This document shows positions 6,403-13,968 of a stretch of DNA of 13,968 nt, one piece after another. The first letter of the stretch is position 1. Each line of letters starts with the position of its first letter. The notes below the pieces were generated by a model. That model made no database searches. It saw only the letters and a list, made by a program, of their open reading frames with translations, and was not told the origin of the DNA. The translations under genes and the position numbers were made by a program. This DNA is from an uncultured Eubacteriales bacterium (GTDB taxonomy: Bacteria > Bacillota > Clostridia > Oscillospirales > Oscillospiraceae): the NCBI GenBank assembly GCA_900555735.1, contig USMI01000037.1, positions 1 to 13,968 on the forward strand, written 5' to 3'.

Positions 6403-6422
6403 TGCTTGCCGTTTCACAAGCA
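6403..6422 (-). repeat. Small hairpin in the rpmB 5' UTR
   Basis: TGCTTG and CAAGCA form a 6-bp stem with an 8-nt loop in the rpmB leader, just after the predicted transcription start. It is short, and a role in regulation is only possible, not shown. Confidence 0.35.
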
Positions 6423-6428
6423 GTAGTT

Positions 6429-6457
6429 ATCATACCAGAAGTTGAAACAAAATGCAA
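6429..6457 (-). promoter_or_regulatory. Sigma-A promoter of rpmB
   Basis: On the - strand: -35 TTGCAT (6457-6452), 17-bp spacer, -10 TATGAT (6434-6429), preceded by TGG, an extended -10. This fits a highly expressed ribosomal protein gene. It leaves a 5' UTR of about 50 nt. Confidence 0.75.
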
Positions 6458-6500
6458 GCATTATTTGACAAAAAACTGAAAAAATTTTCGGTGCGGAAAG

Positions 6501-6529
6501 TTGCGAAACAGGGGCGGATACGGTATAAT
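6501..6529 (+). promoter_or_regulatory. Sigma-A promoter of the hprK operon
   Basis: -35 TTGCGA (6501-6506), 17-bp spacer, consensus -10 TATAAT (6524-6529). An AT-rich stretch (about 6459-6490) immediately upstream could act as an UP element. The predicted start is near 6536, about 36 nt before the hprK ATG. It is back to back with the rpmB promoter. Confidence 0.8.
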
Positions 6530-6571
6530 ACTTCTAATATACTTTGATAGAGAAACCATAAGGAGTGCACC

Positions 6572-7531
6572 ATGGAAAAAGTGAGACGTACCCCGGCCAG
6601 CGTAAAGAAGCTGGCGGAATACTTTCATATGGAGATCCTCTGCAAGGGCAGAGATTACGATACCTGCGTCATTACCGTGTCGGACGTGTTCCGTCCGTCC
6701 CTGCAGCTTGTGGGCTTTTATGATTATTTCGACACCAAGCGTCTGCTGATTCTGGGAAAGAGCGAGATGCGCTTTCTCTCCCGCATGACCGCCGAGGAGC
6801 GGACGCGGGTCTTTAACCGCCTGATGAGCTACAGCTTTCCCGCCCTCATCATCTCCCGCAATCTGGAGGTGTTCGACGAGCTGCTGGAGATGGCCCAGAA
6901 GCACGGCCGCACGCTGCTGCGCACCGGCAGTGATACGGTGGACGCCACCAGTCATATCATTGACTATCTCAATAACGCGCTGGCGCCTCAGATCACCCGC
7001 CACGGCGTGCTGATGAACATTTACGGTCAGGGCGTGCTGATCCTGGGCGACAGCGGCATCGGCAAGAGCGAGACCGCCATCGAGCTTCTCAAGCGCGGCC
7101 ATCAGCTGGTGGCCGACGACGCGGTGGAGATCAAACGCATTTCCGACAGCCTCCACGGCACGGCGCCGGAGCTGATCCGCCACTATATCGAGATCCGCGG
7201 CGTGGGCGTCATCGACGTGAAGCAGCTGTTCGGTATGGGCGCGGTGCAGTTCGAGACGGAGATCGATCTGGTGATCCAGCTGGAACAGTGGCAGGACGGC
7301 AAGTTCTATGACCGTCTGGGGCTGGGCGAGGAGCAGTATACGCTGCTGGACGTGTCGCTGCCCATCGTGACCATCCCGGTGCGGCCCGGCCGAAATCTGG
7401 CCGGTATCGTGGAGATCGCCACCATGAAGAACCGCCAGACGAAATACGGCTATAACGCGGGCCGCGACTTTGTGACCCAATTTGACAGCAAGCTGGACGC
7501 CATGAGCCGGCAGAACGGAAGCAACCTATGA
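6572..7531 (+). CDS. hprK: HPr kinase/phosphorylase
   Basis: Bifunctional sensor enzyme that phosphorylates HPr (and Crh where present) on Ser46 at high ATP and fructose-1,6-bisphosphate, and removes the phosphate when phosphate is high. It controls carbon catabolite repression and PTS uptake in Firmicutes. At 319 residues it is the usual size. The N-terminal regulatory domain runs to about residue 130. The kinase core has His144 (RHGVLMNIYG), Walker A GDSGIGKS (159-166), VADD (180-183), the family signature IEIRGVGVID (206-215) and the arginine loop PVRPGRN (269-275). GGAG lies before the ATG at 6572. The stop overlaps the glucokinase start (ATGA), so translation is probably coupled. It is the first gene of the operon. 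Confidence 0.97.
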   Translation: MEKVRRTPASVKKLAEYFHMEILCKGRDYDTCVITVSDVFRPSLQLVGFYDYFDTKRLLILGKSEMRFLSRMTAEERTRVFNRLMSYSFPALIISRNLEVFDELLEMAQKHGRTLLRTGSDTVDATSHIIDYLNNALAPQITRHGVLMNIYGQGVLILGDSGIGKSETAIELLKRGHQLVADDAVEIKRISDSLHGTAPELIRHYIEIRGVGVIDVKQLFGMGAVQFETEIDLVIQLEQWQDGKFYDRLGLGEEQYTLLDVSLPIVTIPVRPGRNLAGIVEIATMKNRQTKYGYNAGRDFVTQFDSKLDAMSRQNGSNL

Positions 7532-8493
7532 AATATATCGGCATCGACATCGGCGGCACCAATCTGAAGGCCGGTCTGGTGGACGGAGAGGGGCGGCTGC
7601 TGGCCACCCGGAAAATGAAGGTGGCAGGCATCGCTGATCCAGCGGCATTGGCATGGACCATCCATGCGCTGGTGCAGGATCTGTGCCGGGACTACGGCTG
7701 CGATATAGGAGAGATATTCTCCGTTGGCGTAGGCTGCCCCGGCGCGGTGGAGATCCGGGGCGGCTCCATCCTGTATACCTGCAATCTGCCCCTGCGGAAC
7801 GTGCCGCTGCGGCGGCTGTTCCACCAGCTCAGCGACCTGCCCCTTTACATAGAGAATGACGCCAACTGCGCGGCACTGGCGGAATACTATGTGGGCGGCG
7901 GCCGGGGCAGCAAGCGCTTCATCACCGTCACGCTGGGCACCGGCGTGGGCGGCGGCATCATCCATAACGGCAAAATCTTCCACGGCGCCAACGGTATGGC
8001 GGGCGAGGTGGGGCACATGTCCATCGAAATGGACGGCGAGGAGTGTCCCTGCGGCCGCCGCGGCTGCTGGGAGCGGTACGCCTCCGCCAGCGCCCTGAAG
8101 CGCCAGACCGCCAAGGCATGGCAGGAGAACCCAAACAGCATCATGGCACAGGTCATCGCCGAGAACGACGGCCATGTGTCCGGCCAGTCGGCCTTTATCG
8201 CCGCCCGTCGGGGCTGCCCGGTGGGTCAGGCGGTCTGCGACCGGTACATCCGTTATCTGGCCGCCGGTATCGTGAACATCATCAATATCTTCCAGCCGGA
8301 TACGCTGGCCATCGGCGGCGGCGTCAGCAACGAGTCGGACGAACAGCTGCTGCTGCCCCTGCGCCGTCAGGTGGCGGCTCACAGCCTGCCCTGCAACTAC
8401 GACAAAATGACGAAGATCGTCAAGGCGCAGCTGGGCAACGACGCCGGTGTGATCGGCGCGGCGCTGCTGGGGAAGAATAAGCGGATCATCTGA
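7528..8493 (+). CDS. glk: ROK family glucokinase
   Basis: A 321-residue ATP-dependent sugar kinase, most likely making glucose-6-phosphate from glucose in the cytoplasm. Motifs: phosphate-binding DIGGTN (7-12), catalytic Asp111 in ENDANCAALAE, TLGTGVGGG (135-143), and the ROK zinc site made of His163 (EVGH) and Cys173, Cys175 and Cys180 in CPCGRRGCWE. There is no N-terminal DNA-binding domain, so it is a kinase rather than a NagC/XylR-type repressor. ROK kinases can also act on ManNAc, GlcNAc or fructose, but the length and motifs are those of Firmicute glucokinases. It overlaps hprK by four bases and sits 17 bases before murB, tying glucose entry to the sensor of glycolytic state. Confidence 0.93.
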   Translation: MKYIGIDIGGTNLKAGLVDGEGRLLATRKMKVAGIADPAALAWTIHALVQDLCRDYGCDIGEIFSVGVGCPGAVEIRGGSILYTCNLPLRNVPLRRLFHQLSDLPLYIENDANCAALAEYYVGGGRGSKRFITVTLGTGVGGGIIHNGKIFHGANGMAGEVGHMSIEMDGEECPCGRRGCWERYASASALKRQTAKAWQENPNSIMAQVIAENDGHVSGQSAFIAARRGCPVGQAVCDRYIRYLAAGIVNIINIFQPDTLAIGGGVSNESDEQLLLPLRRQVAAHSLPCNYDKMTKIVKAQLGNDAGVIGAALLGKNKRII

Positions 8494-8510
8494 AAACAAG
8501 GAGGCGCTGT

Positions 8511-9425
8511 ATGCGTTGGTATGAAGAACTGGACGAAAAGCTGCGGGACTATCTGCCCGACCTACCCGTGTCGGCGGAGGAGCCGCTGTCGAAATACACC
8601 TCCTTCCGCATCGGCGGGCCGGCCCGGCGGATGGCCTTTCCCCGGAACGCCGAGCAGCTGGTGCTGCTGCTGAATTTCGCCGGTGAATGCGGCGCGAGGC
8701 CCTATGTGCTGGGCAACGGCACCAATGTACTGTTTCCCGACGAGGGTGTGGATCGGCTTGTCATCAGCACCCGTGATATGGCGGACATCCAGCTGCTGGT
8801 CGGTGGCCGCGTCAGGGCCGGGGCGGGCGCATCGCTGGCCCGCACGGCGGTTTTTGCCTGCCAGAAGGGACTGGCGGGGCTGGAATTCGCCCACGGCATC
8901 CCCGGCAGCGTAGGCGGCGGCGTGTGTATGAACGCAGGTGCTTACGGCGGCGAGCTGGCGCAGGTCATCGAAAGCGTCACGGTGCTGTTCCCCGACGAGG
9001 GCGTGAAAACCGTCCCCTGCGCCGATATGGCCTTCGGCTACCGCTGCAGCCTGCTGACGGAGCATCCCGACGCGGTGGTGCTGTCCGCCGTATTTGTCCT
9101 GCATCCGGATGACAGCGCCGCCATCCGCAGCCGTATGGACGACCTGATGGCCCGGCGCAAGGCCTCCCAGCCGCTGGAATATCCCAGCGCGGGCAGCACC
9201 TTCAAGCGGCCGGAGGGCCACTTCGCGGGCCGCCTGATCGAGGAGGCGGGCTGCAAGGGCCTGACCATCGGCGGCGCGCAGGTGTCGGAAAAGCACGCGG
9301 GCTTCGTCATCAACGTGGGCGGCGCAGCCTGCGCCGATGTGCTGGCGCTGATGGCGGAGGTGCAGCGCCGTGTGAAGGAGAACTCCGGTGTGACGCTGGA
9401 GCCGGAAGTGCGCATTGTGAAGTAA
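8511..9425 (+). CDS. murB: UDP-N-acetylmuramate dehydrogenase
   Basis: Cytoplasmic FAD enzyme that reduces UDP-GlcNAc-enolpyruvate to UDP-MurNAc with NADPH, the second committed step of peptidoglycan synthesis. At 304 residues it is a type II MurB. FAD-binding signatures: TSFRIGGPA (30-38), VLGNGTNVLF (66-75), GIPGSVGGGVCMNAGAYGG (129-147). Catalytic residues visible: Arg178 (YRCS), the proton donor Ser229 in SAGSTFKRP, and Glu299 in LEPEVR. CKGLTIGGAQVSEKHAGF is the usual substrate-domain stretch. AAGGAGG lies seven bases before the ATG. It lies between glucokinase and rapZ, as in many Clostridia. Confidence 0.97.
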   Translation: MRWYEELDEKLRDYLPDLPVSAEEPLSKYTSFRIGGPARRMAFPRNAEQLVLLLNFAGECGARPYVLGNGTNVLFPDEGVDRLVISTRDMADIQLLVGGRVRAGAGASLARTAVFACQKGLAGLEFAHGIPGSVGGGVCMNAGAYGGELAQVIESVTVLFPDEGVKTVPCADMAFGYRCSLLTEHPDAVVLSAVFVLHPDDSAAIRSRMDDLMARRKASQPLEYPSAGSTFKRPEGHFAGRLIEEAGCKGLTIGGAQVSEKHAGFVINVGGAACADVLALMAEVQRRVKENSGVTLEPEVRIVK

Positions 9426-9440
9426 AGCAGGGGAGAACCT

Positions 9441-10298
9441 ATGGAAATTCTGATCATTACCGGTATGAGCGGCAGCGGCAAGAGCCGCGCCGCCTCCATT
9501 CTGGAGGATATCGGCTACTATATCGTGGATAACCTTCCGGCGGAGATGATGGTGAAATTCGCCGACTTTTGCGCCGCGTCACGGGGTCACTATGACCGGG
9601 TGGCGCTGGTGTACGATGTCCGGGCGGGTGAGCCGTTCGACCTGCTGATCGCCACGCTGGAGCGGCTGAAGCGCACGGAGGTGGACTGCCGCCTGCTGTT
9701 TCTGGACGCGGATACCACCGCTATCATCAACCGCTATAAGGAGACCCGCCGCTCCCATCCGCTGTCGTCGGAGGGCCGGAGCATCGAGCAAGCGGTGATG
9801 CTGGAGCGGCAGATGCTTCAGCCGGTGCGGGATCACGCCGACTATGTGCTGGATACCTCTACCTTCTCGGTGGGGAAGCTCCGCAGCGAGCTTCTGAACC
9901 TGTTCGGCCGGGAGAAGGATCGGCAGGGCCTGCATGTGGACGTGATGAGCTTCGGCTTCAAGCACGGCCTGCCCATGGAGTCGGATCTGGTGTTCGACGT
10001 GCGGTTTCTGCCCAACCCCTACTATGTGCCGGAGCTGAAAAAGGGCACCGGCCTTGACGCGGCGGTGCGGGACTATGTGTTTTCCTTCCCCCAGACAGGG
10101 GAATTCATGGAGCGGCTGGAAAAGCTGCTGCTGTACCTGCTGCCCCTTTATAATGAAGAGGGCAAGACGGTACTGGTGCTCTCCGTAGGCTGCACCGGCG
10201 GCCACCACCGCAGCGTGGCGGTGGCCCATCAGCTGGCGCAGGATCTGGCGGCGGCTGGCTTTGCCGTGACGGAGAGCCATCGGGATATCTCCCGCTGA
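9441..10298 (+). CDS. rapZ: RapZ/YvcJ family nucleotide-binding protein
   Basis: A 285-residue P-loop protein, the usual length. Walker A GMSGSGKS is at 8-15, followed by the family stretch LEDIGYYIVDNLP. The C-terminal domain has VLSVGCTGGHHRSVAVA (about 246-262), which in E. coli RapZ binds glucosamine-6-phosphate. In enterobacteria RapZ directs RNase E to the sRNA GlmZ, and so controls GlmS. Firmicutes lack GlmZ, and B. subtilis YvcJ hydrolyses nucleotides with a less defined role. It lies 15 bp after murB with a GGGGAG RBS, and is followed by yvcK, a neighbour in nearly all Firmicutes. The family is certain; a link to amino-sugar supply for the cell wall is inferred from context. Confidence 0.95.
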   Translation: MEILIITGMSGSGKSRAASILEDIGYYIVDNLPAEMMVKFADFCAASRGHYDRVALVYDVRAGEPFDLLIATLERLKRTEVDCRLLFLDADTTAIINRYKETRRSHPLSSEGRSIEQAVMLERQMLQPVRDHADYVLDTSTFSVGKLRSELLNLFGREKDRQGLHVDVMSFGFKHGLPMESDLVFDVRFLPNPYYVPELKKGTGLDAAVRDYVFSFPQTGEFMERLEKLLLYLLPLYNEEGKTVLVLSVGCTGGHHRSVAVAHQLAQDLAAAGFAVTESHRDISR

Positions 10299-10322
10299 TG
10301 ATTGGAAAGAAGTGACGATCCC

Positions 10323-11336
10323 ATGTCTCATTATTTATATCATATCCCGCCGGAGGAAGGCCCCAAGGTGGTGGGCATCGGCGGCGGCACGGGCCTGAGC
10401 ACGCTGCTGCGGGGCCTGAAGCTCTATACCCGCAATATTACCGCCATCGTCACGGTGGCGGACGACGGCGGCAGCACCGGTATGCTGCGGCAGGATCTGG
10501 GTATGGCCGCCCCCGGCGATATCCGCAACTGCCTGCAGTCGCTGGCCAACTGCGAGCCGCTGATGGCCCAGCTGATGGCCTACCGGTTTTCCGACGGCTC
10601 GCTGGCGGGCCAGAGCCTTGGCAATCTGCTGCTGGCGGCGCTGAATGACATCATGCCCAGCTTCGATAAGGCGGTGGCCGGTCTCAGCAAGGTGCTGGCC
10701 ATCACGGGCCGGGTGCTGCCGGTGACCAACGAGAACGTGCAGCTGGAGGCCACCTTCGAGAACGGGGCCACCGTGCTGGGCGAATCCCATATTTTCTATT
10801 GTAAGAAGGAGCAGGACTGCCGCATCCGTTCTGTCCGGCTGCTGCCGGAGCACCCCAAGGCGCTGGACGCGGCGGTGGAGGCCCTACATAGCGCCGACAT
10901 GATCGTGCTGGCGCCGGGCAGCCTCTATACCAGCATCATTCCCAACCTGCTGGTGGACGGCATTGCTGATGCCATCAGGGATAGTAAAGCATTAAAGCTT
11001 TACGTCTGCAACGTCATGACGCAGGAGGGCGAGACGGAGGGCTATACTGTCTCCGACCACATACAGGCGCTGTTCAGCCACAGTTATCCGCAGCTGTTTC
11101 CGCTGTGCCTGACCAACTCCATGCCCATTCCGGAGTGCATCGCCCGGCGGTACGCGCAGGAGGGTGCGGAGCCCATCTATCACGACACGGAAAAATGCCG
11201 CGCACTGGGCGTGGAGCTGATCGAGCGGCCGGTGGCCAGTCTGGAAAACGGGCTGGTGCGGCACAATCCCGGCCATCTGGCCCATGAGCTGATGACCATT
11301 TACGAGGAATATACATCTCAGAAAGATCCCACATGA
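10323..11336 (+). CDS. yvcK: YvcK/GlmR family gluconeogenesis and cell-wall factor
   Basis: CofD-like nucleotide-sugar-binding protein of 337 residues. The N-terminus VVGIGGGTGLSTLLRGLK and TVADDGGSTGMLRQDLGMAAPGDIRNCL are diagnostic; LAPGSLYTSIIPNLLVDGI is the other conserved stretch. B. subtilis YvcK (GlmR) binds UDP-GlcNAc, is needed on gluconeogenic carbon sources, and stimulates GlmS. I chose the ATG at 10323 over an in-frame TTG at 10302, since AAGAAGTGA sits before the ATG and nothing resembling an RBS precedes the TTG. The RBS is weak, and the gene may depend on coupling to rapZ, which ends 24 bases upstream. Its neighbours murB and rapZ support a role in UDP-GlcNAc homeostasis. Confidence 0.95.
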   Translation: MSHYLYHIPPEEGPKVVGIGGGTGLSTLLRGLKLYTRNITAIVTVADDGGSTGMLRQDLGMAAPGDIRNCLQSLANCEPLMAQLMAYRFSDGSLAGQSLGNLLLAALNDIMPSFDKAVAGLSKVLAITGRVLPVTNENVQLEATFENGATVLGESHIFYCKKEQDCRIRSVRLLPEHPKALDAAVEALHSADMIVLAPGSLYTSIIPNLLVDGIADAIRDSKALKLYVCNVMTQEGETEGYTVSDHIQALFSHSYPQLFPLCLTNSMPIPECIARRYAQEGAEPIYHDTEKCRALGVELIERPVASLENGLVRHNPGHLAHELMTIYEEYTSQKDPT

Positions 11337-11349
11337 AGGAGGAGGCCCC

Positions 11350-12255
11350 ATGCAGTCGTTTTCCTACAAGGCCAAGGCTGAGCTGTGCCGCACGGCGGTG
11401 CAGCGGCTGTGCTGCGCCCGTGCCGAGTGCTACGGTGTGCTGCTGTACTGCAACACCTTCACCATGCAGGAGGTGCGCATCATCACGGAGAATCCGGAGT
11501 TTGCCGCGCGGCTGCCCCGTCTGTTCCACCGGGCCTTCAATGTGAAATTTGACCGCCTGCCCACGGAGGAAGCGCCCGGCAGCAAGCTGATCTTCCAGAT
11601 CACCGATCCTGAGAAGCTGCGCCGCATCATGGATACGCTGGGCTACGATCCCCGCCAGTCGCTGGTGCTGCATGTGAACTTTGCCATGCTGGAGGAGGAC
11701 TGCTGCCGCATGTCCTTCCTGCGGGGCGCGTTTCTGGCGGGCGGCAGCGTCACCGACCCGGAGAAGCGCTATCATCTGGAACTGTCCACCTCCCATGTGC
11801 AGGCCAGCCGCGAGGTGTCGGCCCTTCTGCAGGAGATGGGCTTCCTGCCCCGTAGCGTCATGCGGGGCGGCAGCGCCGTCATCTATTTCAAGCAGTCCGA
11901 GCATATCGAGGATCTGCTGACTACGCTGGGCGCGCCGGTGGCCGCCACCGAGATCATGACCGCCAAGGTGGATAAGGAGATCCGCAACGGGGCCAACCGG
12001 GCCATGAACTGCGACATGGCCAACGTGAACAAGACGCTGGACGCGGTGGCCACCCAGCAGGAGGCCATCGAAAAGCTGGAAAAGGCCGGACAGCTGGAAA
12101 AGCTGCCGGAGAAGATACAGGAGACGGCGCGGCTGCGGATGCAGAACCCGGAGCTGCCGCTGGCCCAGCTGGCGGCGCTGTTCGAACCGCCCATCAGCAA
12201 ATCCTGTTTGAACCACCGGATACGAAAGATCATGGAGGAGGCACGAAAGCTATGA
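11350..12255 (+). CDS. whiA: WhiA family DNA-binding protein
   Basis: A 301-residue regulator with a degenerate LAGLIDADG homing-endonuclease fold joined to a C-terminal helix-turn-helix. FLRGAFLAGGSV (123-134) is the LAGLIDADG-like helix. CDMANVNKTLDA (221-232) begins the linker, and PLAQLAALFEPPISKSCLNHRIRKI (270-294) is the HTH. In Streptomyces WhiA triggers sporulation septation; in Bacillus it affects cell division and chromosome segregation without an obvious transcriptional effect. AAGGAGGAGG precedes the ATG, only 13 bases after the yvcK stop. The 3' end overlaps the next gene by four bases (ATGA). The order rapZ-yvcK-whiA is the standard Firmicute arrangement. Confidence 0.96.
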   Translation: MQSFSYKAKAELCRTAVQRLCCARAECYGVLLYCNTFTMQEVRIITENPEFAARLPRLFHRAFNVKFDRLPTEEAPGSKLIFQITDPEKLRRIMDTLGYDPRQSLVLHVNFAMLEEDCCRMSFLRGAFLAGGSVTDPEKRYHLELSTSHVQASREVSALLQEMGFLPRSVMRGGSAVIYFKQSEHIEDLLTTLGAPVAATEIMTAKVDKEIRNGANRAMNCDMANVNKTLDAVATQQEAIEKLEKAGQLEKLPEKIQETARLRMQNPELPLAQLAALFEPPISKSCLNHRIRKIMEEARKL

Positions 12256-12701
12256 CAAAGATGGAAAGATGCCGGAGAGCGATGGAATATCATGAGAAGG
12301 GCCTCAACTGCGGACAGGCGGTGCTGCTGGCCTTTACGGACGTCACCGGCCTGACGGAGCAGCAGAGCATGGCCATTGCCAGCGGTTTCGGCGGCGGTCT
12401 GCGCTGCGGCGGCGTGTGCGGCGTGGTCAACGCCGCGGCGGTGGTGCTGGGTACGGCCTATCCCGCCACGCTGGAGAACGGGCCCGAGGGCAAGAAGCGC
12501 TCCACCCGGCTGACGCAGGACTTCCAGCGCCGGTTTACGGAGCGCTTCCGCAAGCTGGACTGCCACGATCTGCTGGCGGAGAAGGACATCGAGGGGACGC
12601 CCGCCGCACAGGAGCTGGGCGTGACCCAACACTGCCGCTTGCTGGTGGTGTCCGGCGCGGAGCTGCTCAGCGACATGCTCGCTGAGCTGGAGGCACAGTA
12701 A
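12252..12701 (+). CDS. C_GCAxxG_C_C family protein (putative redox or metal protein)
   Basis: A 149-residue cysteine-rich protein with six cysteines at 7, 20, 52, 56, 104 and 128. The GLNCGQAVLLAF, GFGGGLRCGGVCGVV, LDCHDLL and HCRLLVVSGAELL segments follow the C_GCAxxG_C_C family pattern (PF09719 type), although CGVVNAA replaces the family's usual GCAxxG spelling. The spacing suggests bound metal or redox disulfides, but no biochemical function is established for the family. The start overlaps the whiA stop (ATGA), and the stop overlaps the dnaE start by one base (TAATG), so it is locked into the operon by translational coupling. In related genomes a Crh/HPr-like gene often occupies this position next to whiA. 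Family call good; function unknown. Confidence 0.85.
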   Translation: MTKMERCRRAMEYHEKGLNCGQAVLLAFTDVTGLTEQQSMAIASGFGGGLRCGGVCGVVNAAAVVLGTAYPATLENGPEGKKRSTRLTQDFQRRFTERFRKLDCHDLLAEKDIEGTPAAQELGVTQHCRLLVVSGAELLSDMLAELEAQ

Positions 12702-13968
12702 TGGCGTTTGCCCACCTTCATGTCCATACGGAATACAGCCTTCTGGACGGCGCCTGCCGCATCCGTGACCTGCCGAAGCTGGTCAAGGAGATGGGGCAGA
12801 CGGCCTGCGCCATCACGGATCACGGTGCCATGTACGGCGCTATCGACTTCTACCGCGCCTGCAAGGCGGAGGGCATCCACCCCGTCATCGGCTGCGAGGG
12901 ATATGTGGCCCGCCGTACCCGCTTCGACAAGCAGCACGAGTTTGACGCCGAGTCCCGCCATATGGTGCTGCTGTGCAAGAATGAGACCGGCTACCGCAAC
13001 CTGTCCTACATGCTGTCTCAGGCGTATATTGAGGGCTTCTATATCAAGCCCCGCATCGACCTTGACCTGCTGCGAGAGCACAGCGAGGGCCTGATCGGTC
13101 TCAGCGCCTGCCTGGCCGGAGAGATTCCCCGCCGCATCATCAACGGCGACTATGAGGGGGCCAAGGCCTACGCGCTGGAGCTGAGCTCCATTCTGGGAGA
13201 GGATAACTTCTATCTGGAATTGCAGGATCACGGCATCGCCGACCAGACCACGGTGAACCGCGCCCTGCTGCGGATGCACAACGAGACCGGCATTCCGCTG
13301 GTGTGCACCAACGACGCCCACTACCTCCGGAAGGAGGACGCCGAGAGCCACGATGTGCTCCTGTGCATCCAGACCGGCAAGACCGTGGACGACGAGAACC
13401 GCATGCGCTATGAGCCGCGGAATTTCTATCTCCGTTCCACCGAGGAGATGGAGGCGCTGTTCTCCGGCTATCCCGACGCGGTGGAGAATACCCAGCGCAT
13501 CGCTGACCGCTGCCAGCTGGAGTTCACCTTCGGCAAGTACCATCTGCCGGAATTCAAGCTGCCGCCGGGCTACGATTCGCCCACCTATCTCCGCAAGCTG
13601 TGTGACGAGGGCTTTGCCCGGCGCTACGGCGGCACGAAGCCGGAGTACCGCAAGCAGCTGGAATATGAGCTGGCCATGATCGAGAAGATGGGCTTTACCG
13701 ACTATTTCCTCATCGTGTCCGACTTCGTCAACTATGCCCGGAAGGCGGGCATCCCTGTCGGCCCCGGCCGCGGCAGCGCCGCCGGCTCCATGGTGGCCTA
13801 CTGCCTGCACATCACCGACATCGACCCCATGCAGTATCAGCTGTATTTCGAGCGTTTCCTGAACCCGGAGCGCGTGTCCATGCCGGATATCGACATGGAC
13901 TTCGGCGATACCCGCCGGGGCGAGGTGGTGGACTACGTCCGCCGCAAGTACGGCGATGACCATGTGGC
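12701..13968 (+). CDS. dnaE: DNA polymerase III subunit alpha (3' end missing)
   Basis: Replicative C-family DNA polymerase; 422 complete codons of an expected roughly 1,150 are present, the frame running off the right edge. It opens with the PHP domain (HLHVHTEYSLLDG, 5-17; AITDHGAMYG; TNDAHYLR), whose metal-binding His residues look intact, unlike E. coli DnaE. The palm begins with PVGPGRGSAAGSMVAY and reaches the first two catalytic aspartates, Asp396 and Asp398, in MPDIDMDFGD. There is no N-terminal OB/exonuclease insertion as in PolC, so it is DnaE-type. The ATG overlaps the stop of the preceding gene (TAATG), with GGAGG eight bases upstream. Whether it is the main replicase or the DnaE partner of PolC cannot be told here; in Clostridia both usually occur. 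Confidence 0.97.
   Translation, partial: MAFAHLHVHTEYSLLDGACRIRDLPKLVKEMGQTACAITDHGAMYGAIDFYRACKAEGIHPVIGCEGYVARRTRFDKQHEFDAESRHMVLLCKNETGYRNLSYMLSQAYIEGFYIKPRIDLDLLREHSEGLIGLSACLAGEIPRRIINGDYEGAKAYALELSSILGEDNFYLELQDHGIADQTTVNRALLRMHNETGIPLVCTNDAHYLRKEDAESHDVLLCIQTGKTVDDENRMRYEPRNFYLRSTEEMEALFSGYPDAVENTQRIADRCQLEFTFGKYHLPEFKLPPGYDSPTYLRKLCDEGFARRYGGTKPEYRKQLEYELAMIEKMGFTDYFLIVSDFVNYARKAGIPVGPGRGSAAGSMVAYCLHITDIDPMQYQLYFERFLNPERVSMPDIDMDFGDTRRGEVVDYVRRKYGDDHV

Noticed and set aside
6085..6426. Open frame on the + strand across the rpmB region
   Set aside because: It runs antisense through rpmB, its terminator and its leader, with no RBS and no recognisable protein.
6465..6470. Perfect TTGACA -35 box on the + strand upstream of hprK
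   Set aside because: No -10-like hexamer stands 16-18 bp downstream; the TTGCGA/TATAAT pair further on is properly spaced.
10302..10322. In-frame TTG start for yvcK, seven codons upstream
   Set aside because: It has no ribosome binding site and would begin four bases after the rapZ stop. The ATG at 10323 has a modest SD and matches the usual N-terminus.
12458..13963. Long open frame on the - strand (about 500 codons) opposite dnaE
   Set aside because: Mirror of a high-GC coding gene. The + strand frame is an unmistakable dnaE with PHP and catalytic motifs, and the antisense translation shows no recognisable domain and a His/Gln/Val-rich bias.

Overview
The window looks like chromosomal DNA from a GC-rich member of the Clostridia, most likely Oscillospirales/Oscillospiraceae. 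The support is the gene order hprK-(glk)-murB-rapZ-yvcK-whiA-(x)-dnaE, a PcrA-type helicase, a zinc-type L28, strong AGGAGG ribosome binding sites and consensus sigma-A promoters. The genus cannot be read from the sequence. No phage, transposon, CRISPR or RNA gene is visible. Both edges cut a gene (pcrA on the left, dnaE on the right).

Left part (1-2950, + strand): a 5'-truncated pcrA/uvrD helicase gene, then a small membrane-anchored DUF2500-type gene with its own promoter, closed by a strong terminator that can work in both directions. Middle (2984-6010, - strand): a three-gene ABC importer operon (lipoprotein, permease, ATPase) of the TrpXYZ-like family. It is preceded by a complete transcription-attenuation leader: an extended -10 promoter, a 39-codon leader peptide with clustered Phe and Tyr codons, a perfect 12-bp hairpin built on those codons, and an intrinsic terminator just before the lipoprotein gene. 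This is the most interesting part of the window, because it points to a Phe/Tyr-controlled and probably Phe/Tyr-transporting importer. The lipoprotein gene carries an apparent one-base frameshift in a C6 run near its 3' end.

Then comes monocistronic rpmB (L28, - strand) with promoter and terminator, divergent from a long + strand operon that runs to the right edge: hprK, ROK glucokinase, murB, rapZ, yvcK (glmR-like), whiA, a C_GCAxxG_C_C family protein and dnaE. The genes are nearly contiguous, with ATGA or TAATG overlaps at three junctions.

The operon groups sugar-state sensing (HprK, glucokinase), UDP-GlcNAc/cell-wall precursor control (MurB, RapZ, YvcK), a cell-cycle/division regulator (WhiA) and the replicative polymerase. 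In many Firmicutes a Crh/HPr-like gene sits next to whiA. Here that slot holds the cysteine-rich C_GCAxxG_C_C protein.
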